A stretch of DNA of 8,459 nucleotides, from positions 1 through 8,459 of the forward strand of contig JAHIHJ010000046.1 of assembly GCA_018899795.1 (NCBI GenBank), in the 5' to 3' direction. Source of the stretch: Methanobacteriota archaeon (GTDB taxonomy: Archaea > Halobacteriota > Methanosarcinia > Methanosarcinales > Methanoperedenaceae). The notes under the pieces are model-generated. The model saw nothing but the letters and a program-made list of their open reading frames with translations, had not been told where the DNA came from and searched no databases. Below are positions 6,451-8,459 of this stretch, piece after piece. Both the position numbers and the translations under genes were made by a program. How positions within the stretch are numbered: the first letter of the stretch is position 1; each line of letters starts with the position of its first letter.

Positions 6451-6531
6451 TTGATTGAGGTGGCAGAGAATTATGATGTCCTGAACAAGGCTGCTGATTT
6501 TGCGGTGAGGAGATTAGAGAAAGGAAAATAA
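6451..6531 (+). pseudogene. Possible short ORF or gene remnant
   Basis: An open frame from TTG at 6451 (or GTG at 6460) to TAA at 6529-6531 encodes about 26 residues, ending NKAADFAVRRLEKGK. The amphipathic, charged composition looks like the C-terminal helix of a real protein, and a stop lies just upstream in frame (6445-6447). No ribosome site is clear and I do not recognise the family. It could be a tiny peptide gene, the tail of a decayed gene between the permease and the wHTH gene, or chance. Confidence 0.25.
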
Positions 6532-6540
6532 AAATTATCT
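6520..6540 (-). terminator. Possible poly-T terminator of the wHTH gene
   Basis: Just beyond the wHTH stop codon the minus strand reads AATTTTTATTTTCCTTTCT, a T-rich tract of the kind archaeal RNA polymerase uses to terminate. No hairpin is evident. Confidence 0.35.
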
Positions 6541-6548
6541 CAATAAAG

Positions 6549-6803
6549 TTACCTGACGCCCCTTAGTTTACGGGATACCTGCGTTCCCAGGTCTGTGAGC
6601 GTATATTTTTCACCCGAGCGCCCTATGAGCTTCTTACTGACCAGCTCTTCCAGGATCTTATCCACACCGACTATGCGTGTTGTTTTCGCTATTGTAGCGC
6701 TGTCCATTGCTCCCTTTGAATCCAGCACTGCAAGGACCTTGCCTGATTTTTGATTGCTTGCTACAAAACCTATCAGTTCTTCCATGGTATCATATTGGCT
6801 CAT
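6549..6803 (-). CDS. Small winged-helix transcriptional regulator
   Basis: This 84-residue archaeal winged helix-turn-helix protein has the following outline: an N-terminal helix (about 6-17), SGKVLAVLDSKGAMDSATIAKTTR (20-43) as helix 1-2 with the turn, VGVDKILEELVSKKLIGRSG (45-64) as the recognition helix and wing start, and the wing strand EKYTLTDLGTQVSRKL (65-80). The YTLTDLG pattern is typical of archaeal MarR/ArsR-like small regulators. The ATG at 6803 lacks a Shine-Dalgarno site, so the mRNA may be leaderless or nearly so. It is divergent from the SRP RNA gene, with only about 35 bp between them, and convergent with the permease. The target is unknown. Confidence 0.85.
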   Translation of the reverse strand: MSQYDTMEELIGFVASNQKSGKVLAVLDSKGAMDSATIAKTTRIVGVDKILEELVSKKLIGRSGEKYTLTDLGTQVSRKLRGVR

Positions 6804-6813
6804 GTTGGGATAA

Positions 6814-6821
6814 CTTTATTG
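6814..6821 (+). promoter_or_regulatory. Possible TATA box of the SRP RNA gene
   Basis: CTTTATTG lies about 24 bases before the inferred 5' end of the SRP RNA near 6838. It is an imperfect TATA match but is the only AT-rich candidate in the 35-bp gap to the divergent wHTH start. Confidence 0.35.
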
Positions 6822-6837
6822 CATGCAAGGACAAATT

Positions 6838-7158
6838 TAGCGCTGGCGGGCTAGCCCGGGTAACTCGGCGTTTCCTGTAACCCGAAACCGTCGACAGCGG
6901 GGGGCGAAGCCTGAGGAAGAAGTTTTGACTGTTGCCCAACACGCAGGTTCTACTGTGAAACCCCGTCCTATGGGGCTGGCGCTGGTACATCGGTTTTCCT
7001 GAAGGAAGGTTGATGTATCTTAATCGCGGACAAAGGTCCAGGCCCGGAAGGGAGCAAACCAGCCGTGAACAACTATCGCTCATGGGGTTGCGGGGCGGAG
7101 GCGAGTCTGCGGACCACTGGACAGCGGAAGGAGCTACGACCGAAGGCGTGCTCGCTAC
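6838..7158 (+). ncRNA. Archaeal SRP (7S) RNA
   Basis: This is the RNA scaffold of the signal recognition particle; it binds SRP19 and SRP54 and targets nascent membrane and secreted proteins. The Alu domain shows the conserved UGUAA motif (6876-6880) and the GUUUC/GAAAC helix 4. Helix 6 is visible as TACATC (6986-6991) pairing with GATGTA (7012-7017). The SRP54-binding helix 8 at 7035-7064 carries GGTCCAGG, the CCC-GGAA-GGG tetraloop stem (loop 7046-7049) and the AGCA internal loop (7053-7056). The base of helix 5 pairs GTCG near 6890 with CGAC near 7136. I placed the ends by a possible helix 1, TAGCG (6838-6842) with CGCTA (7153-7157), so they are good to perhaps 10 bases. Length is about 320 nt, normal for archaea. 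Confidence 0.95.
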
Positions 7159-7182
7159 TTATTCACACGTAAGTAAAAAGTG

Positions 7183-7189
7183 TTATATA
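7183..7189 (+). promoter_or_regulatory. Probable TATA box for tRNA-Ser
   Basis: TTATATA follows the SRP RNA gene. Initiation about 25 bases on would be near 7212, giving a leader of about 30 bases before the tRNA. That leader begins with a small hairpin, CCAAAA (7214-7219) with TTTTGG (7225-7230). Confidence 0.5.
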
Positions 7190-7242
7190 GCAAACAGGAG
7201 ATAAGAAAGCGTCCCAAAAGCTATTTTTGGATATATCTTTCT

Positions 7243-7328
7243 GACGAGATAGCCAAGCCCGGTATGGCGCAGGGTTGCTAACCCTGTGTTCCGCAAGGAG
7301 CTCGGGGGTTCAAGTCCCCCTCTCGTCG
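7243..7328 (+). tRNA. tRNA-Ser (anticodon GCU)
   Basis: The acceptor stem GACGAGA (7243-7249) pairs with TCTCGTC (7321-7327), and the discriminator is G at 7328. The anticodon stem CAGGG (7270-7274) pairs with CCCTG (7282-7286) around loop TTGCTAA, giving anticodon GCT at 7277-7279, which reads AGC and AGU. A long variable arm (about 7287-7303) marks a class II tRNA, and the T arm is GGGGG-TTCAAGT-CCCCC. CCA is not encoded, as is usual in archaea. No intron is present. It lies about 85 bp after the SRP RNA on the same strand. Its last 19 bases are also the antisense 3' end of the nucleotidyltransferase gene. Confidence 0.97.
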
Positions 7329-7936
7329 TCTTCTTTCCAATAATGCATGTTTTTATTTTTGGAGCTTTCCACTTTGACTATGTCTTTCCACAACCCTTCA
7401 AAGCGCTTCTTGATGCCGGGCTTATCAAGTGCAGAAGCAAATTGCGAAAGCCAGCTAAGGATATATTTCTTATCAAGCAGATCGCCTCTCCTTAAAAGAA
7501 TTCCTTCTATGTCCTGCCAATCTTTTTCACGTTCAGAGATTGCTTTATGAATGATCAGATCTTCGGCTGTGCATACTCTGACAATGTTATTTTTTGATAT
7601 TTCAACCTCAACAGACTGTTCAATTGCCTTTTTTTCATAATCGAGCCCTGCAAAAATAATATCCCCTTTTACTCCTTCTGTTATCTCAATGGGTAGCACT
7701 CTGGTCTTTTTTACAAAGTCCAGCGGCTTTTCTATCAGTATTTTGAATCTTGAGCCAACTTTTTTGATAAAATCATTTTCATCTATATCAGAGATGTGTA
7801 TAGTAACATCGATATCTATCGTCATTCGGGGTTCACCCCACATAAGATTCCCGATCCCGCCGATGATCATATATGGTATGTCCTCTGATTTTAGAAAATC
7901 CTGTATATCTTTCAGCGCGCCATCCAACTTATTCAT
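7310..7936 (-). CDS. Minimal nucleotidyltransferase (AbiEii/MNT-like)
   Basis: This 208-residue protein has a polymerase-beta type nucleotidyltransferase fold. Seen: the IIGGIGNLMWGEPR loop (24-37) with the GG motif, metal ligands in TIDIDVTI (Asp41, Asp43), a probable third aspartate in GDIIF (Asp92), and CTAEDLIIHKAISEREKDWQDIEGIL (122-147), whose EDL...K...KD..DIE pattern is typical of AbiEii-like and related MNT families. Related proteins act as toxins or as antitoxins that modify RNA or protein by nucleotidyl transfer; which applies here is unknown. The ATG overlaps the TGA of the upstream unknown gene as ATGA. The last six codons and the stop run antisense through the tRNA-Ser acceptor and T arm. 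Base composition is more AT-rich than the genes to the left. Confidence 0.88.
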   Translation of the reverse strand: MNKLDGALKDIQDFLKSEDIPYMIIGGIGNLMWGEPRMTIDIDVTIHISDIDENDFIKKVGSRFKILIEKPLDFVKKTRVLPIEITEGVKGDIIFAGLDYEKKAIEQSVEVEISKNNIVRVCTAEDLIIHKAISEREKDWQDIEGILLRRGDLLDKKYILSWLSQFASALDKPGIKKRFEGLWKDIVKVESSKNKNMHYWKEDDERGT

Positions 7937-8268
7937 GCATGCAACCTTTTCTGGATCAAATCGAAGGCTTTCCGAATCACTATAAGCTCTTCTATTTTTC
8001 TTTTCCTGAATTTTTCAATATCTTTTTCTGATGATCTTGTTTGCATATCCCAGAGTTCTGAAAAAATTGCATAGGCGGAATGTATGCTGAGAGATTTAAG
8101 GAACTTTTTCTTATATGTCCTTTCCCAGTTTGAAAAGGTCTTCCAGTCTTTATATCTGATATCTTTGCTCATGTTCAGAAGTTCCACTTTTGCCTTTGGA
8201 TATATTCGTATTCCAAACTGTATTATATGCTCTGATGCATAAATATCCTTGGTGTGAAGGAGAGGCAA
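7933..8268 (-). CDS. Unknown protein paired with the nucleotidyltransferase, N-terminus unclear
   Basis: I do not recognise this protein. The open frame gives 111 residues, very rich in Lys, Ile and Glu, and probably all helical, with AYAIFSELWDMQTRSSEKD (about 65-83) and a basic C-terminal helix KFRKRKIEELIVIRKAFDLIQKRL (86-109). The ATGA junction with the nucleotidyltransferase gene makes it the probable partner, as in toxin-antitoxin or HEPN/MNT-like pairs, but I see no clear HEPN RxxxxH motif. The frame-opening start is TTG at 8268 without a good ribosome site, and ATG at 8172 is an alternative (79 residues). A coding-like stretch in another frame just upstream suggests a frameshift or lost N-terminus. 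Confidence 0.65.
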   Translation of the reverse strand: MPLLHTKDIYASEHIIQFGIRIYPKAKVELLNMSKDIRYKDWKTFSNWERTYKKKFLKSLSIHSAYAIFSELWDMQTRSSEKDIEKFRKRKIEELIVIRKAFDLIQKRLHA

Positions 8269-8275
8269 AATCCAG

Positions 8276-8371
8276 CAACATTTTTACATTGTCCGGCGCC
8301 TCAGCAGAGTACAGCGCCTTCGCCTGCTCCACAAGCGCCGCGGTCGGGAGGCGCGGTGAAGGAGATGCGGA
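8276..8371 (-). pseudogene. Coding-like GC-rich fragment in a shifted frame
   Basis: On the minus strand, after a stop at 8374-8372, a frame reads LPTAALVEQAKALYSAEAPD then NVKMLLDFA, protein-like with strongly G/C third positions. It could be the displaced N-terminus of the unknown gene downstream, which continues in a different frame from about 8268, or the remnant of another gene at a recombination junction. A plus-strand frame over the same bases (ending at 8408) is also Ala/Ser-rich and open, so strand assignment is not certain. I recognise no family. Confidence 0.3.
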
Positions 8372-8398
8372 TTACGACTTAATGTGTACTAACGACGG

Positions 8399-8407
8399 TT
8401 TTAAATA
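8399..8407 (+). promoter_or_regulatory. TATA-like box near right edge
   Basis: TTTTAAATA is a good archaeal TATA match. Its centre is about 28 bases before the ATG at 8432, the spacing expected for a leaderless transcript. Confidence 0.45.
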
Positions 8408-8431
8408 GGATGTACTTGAAATATAGATATC

Positions 8432-8459
8432 ATGATTAAACAGCCTGTTATAAAAAAGG
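8432..8459 (+). CDS. Possible 5' end of a gene leaving the window
   Basis: ATG at 8432 opens a frame reading MIKQPVIKK to the window edge. Support is the TATA-like box at 8399-8407 at leaderless spacing. There is no ribosome site, and only nine codons can be seen, so the product cannot be named. Confidence 0.35.

Noticed and set aside
7010..7204. Plus-strand and minus-strand open frames across 6790-7204
   Set aside because: They lie over the SRP RNA, whose UGUAA motif, helix 6 and GGAA tetraloop explain the sequence; the translations are not protein-like.
8310..8364. GC-rich hairpin CCTTC...GAAGG at the right side
   Set aside because: Only short interrupted pairing is found between the arms, not enough to support a structured element.

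Overview
The window is archaeal and most likely comes from a Methanosarcinales-type euryarchaeon (possibly Methanoperedens-like; genus is inference). The evidence is an archaeal/eukaryal-type ribosomal protein S19e, a UPF0146 protein, an archaeal 7S (SRP) RNA with its Alu domain, a class II tRNA-Ser with no encoded CCA, an archaeal wHTH regulator, TATA-like boxes upstream of genes, and KaiC/RecA-like signalling ATPases.

Left part (1-3308, minus strand): reading 3308 to 254, a tightly coupled gene run encodes a KaiC-like protein, a second KaiC-like domain fused to an MglA/CvnD-type small GTPase, a Roadblock/LC7 protein, a YhbY/CRM RNA-binding protein and, after a 107-bp gap with two related palindromes, ribosomal protein S19e. 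The first four genes overlap or nearly touch. GTPase plus Roadblock resembles the bacterial MglA-MglB and CvnD-CvnB pairs. Both KaiC-like domains have lost canonical ATPase residues, so they look like scaffolds or sensors. Beyond S19e, 1-253 holds no gene but carries a 30-bp-stem hairpin built of 10-bp units.

Middle (3422-6803): a UPF0146 gene (minus) is divergent from a soluble GAF-PAS-histidine kinase (plus). The longest forms of these two genes would overlap; inner starts leave room for divergent promoters. The kinase stop codon lies inside the Shine-Dalgarno sequence of a TTG-started ABC-2 permease, which has no ATPase partner here. A short possible gene remnant and a convergent wHTH regulator gene follow.

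Right part (6838-8459): SRP RNA and tRNA-Ser(GCU) lie in tandem on the plus strand. A minus-strand two-gene AT-rich cassette (unknown protein plus minimal nucleotidyltransferase, joined by an ATGA overlap) runs into the tRNA, and the nucleotidyltransferase stop codon lies in the tRNA T-loop. The 5' end of this cassette abuts a GC-richer stretch with a probable frameshift or gene fragment. At the right edge a TATA-like box precedes an ATG that may begin a leaderless plus-strand gene.

The most novel-looking content is the KaiC/KaiC-GTPase/Roadblock module coupled to translation genes.
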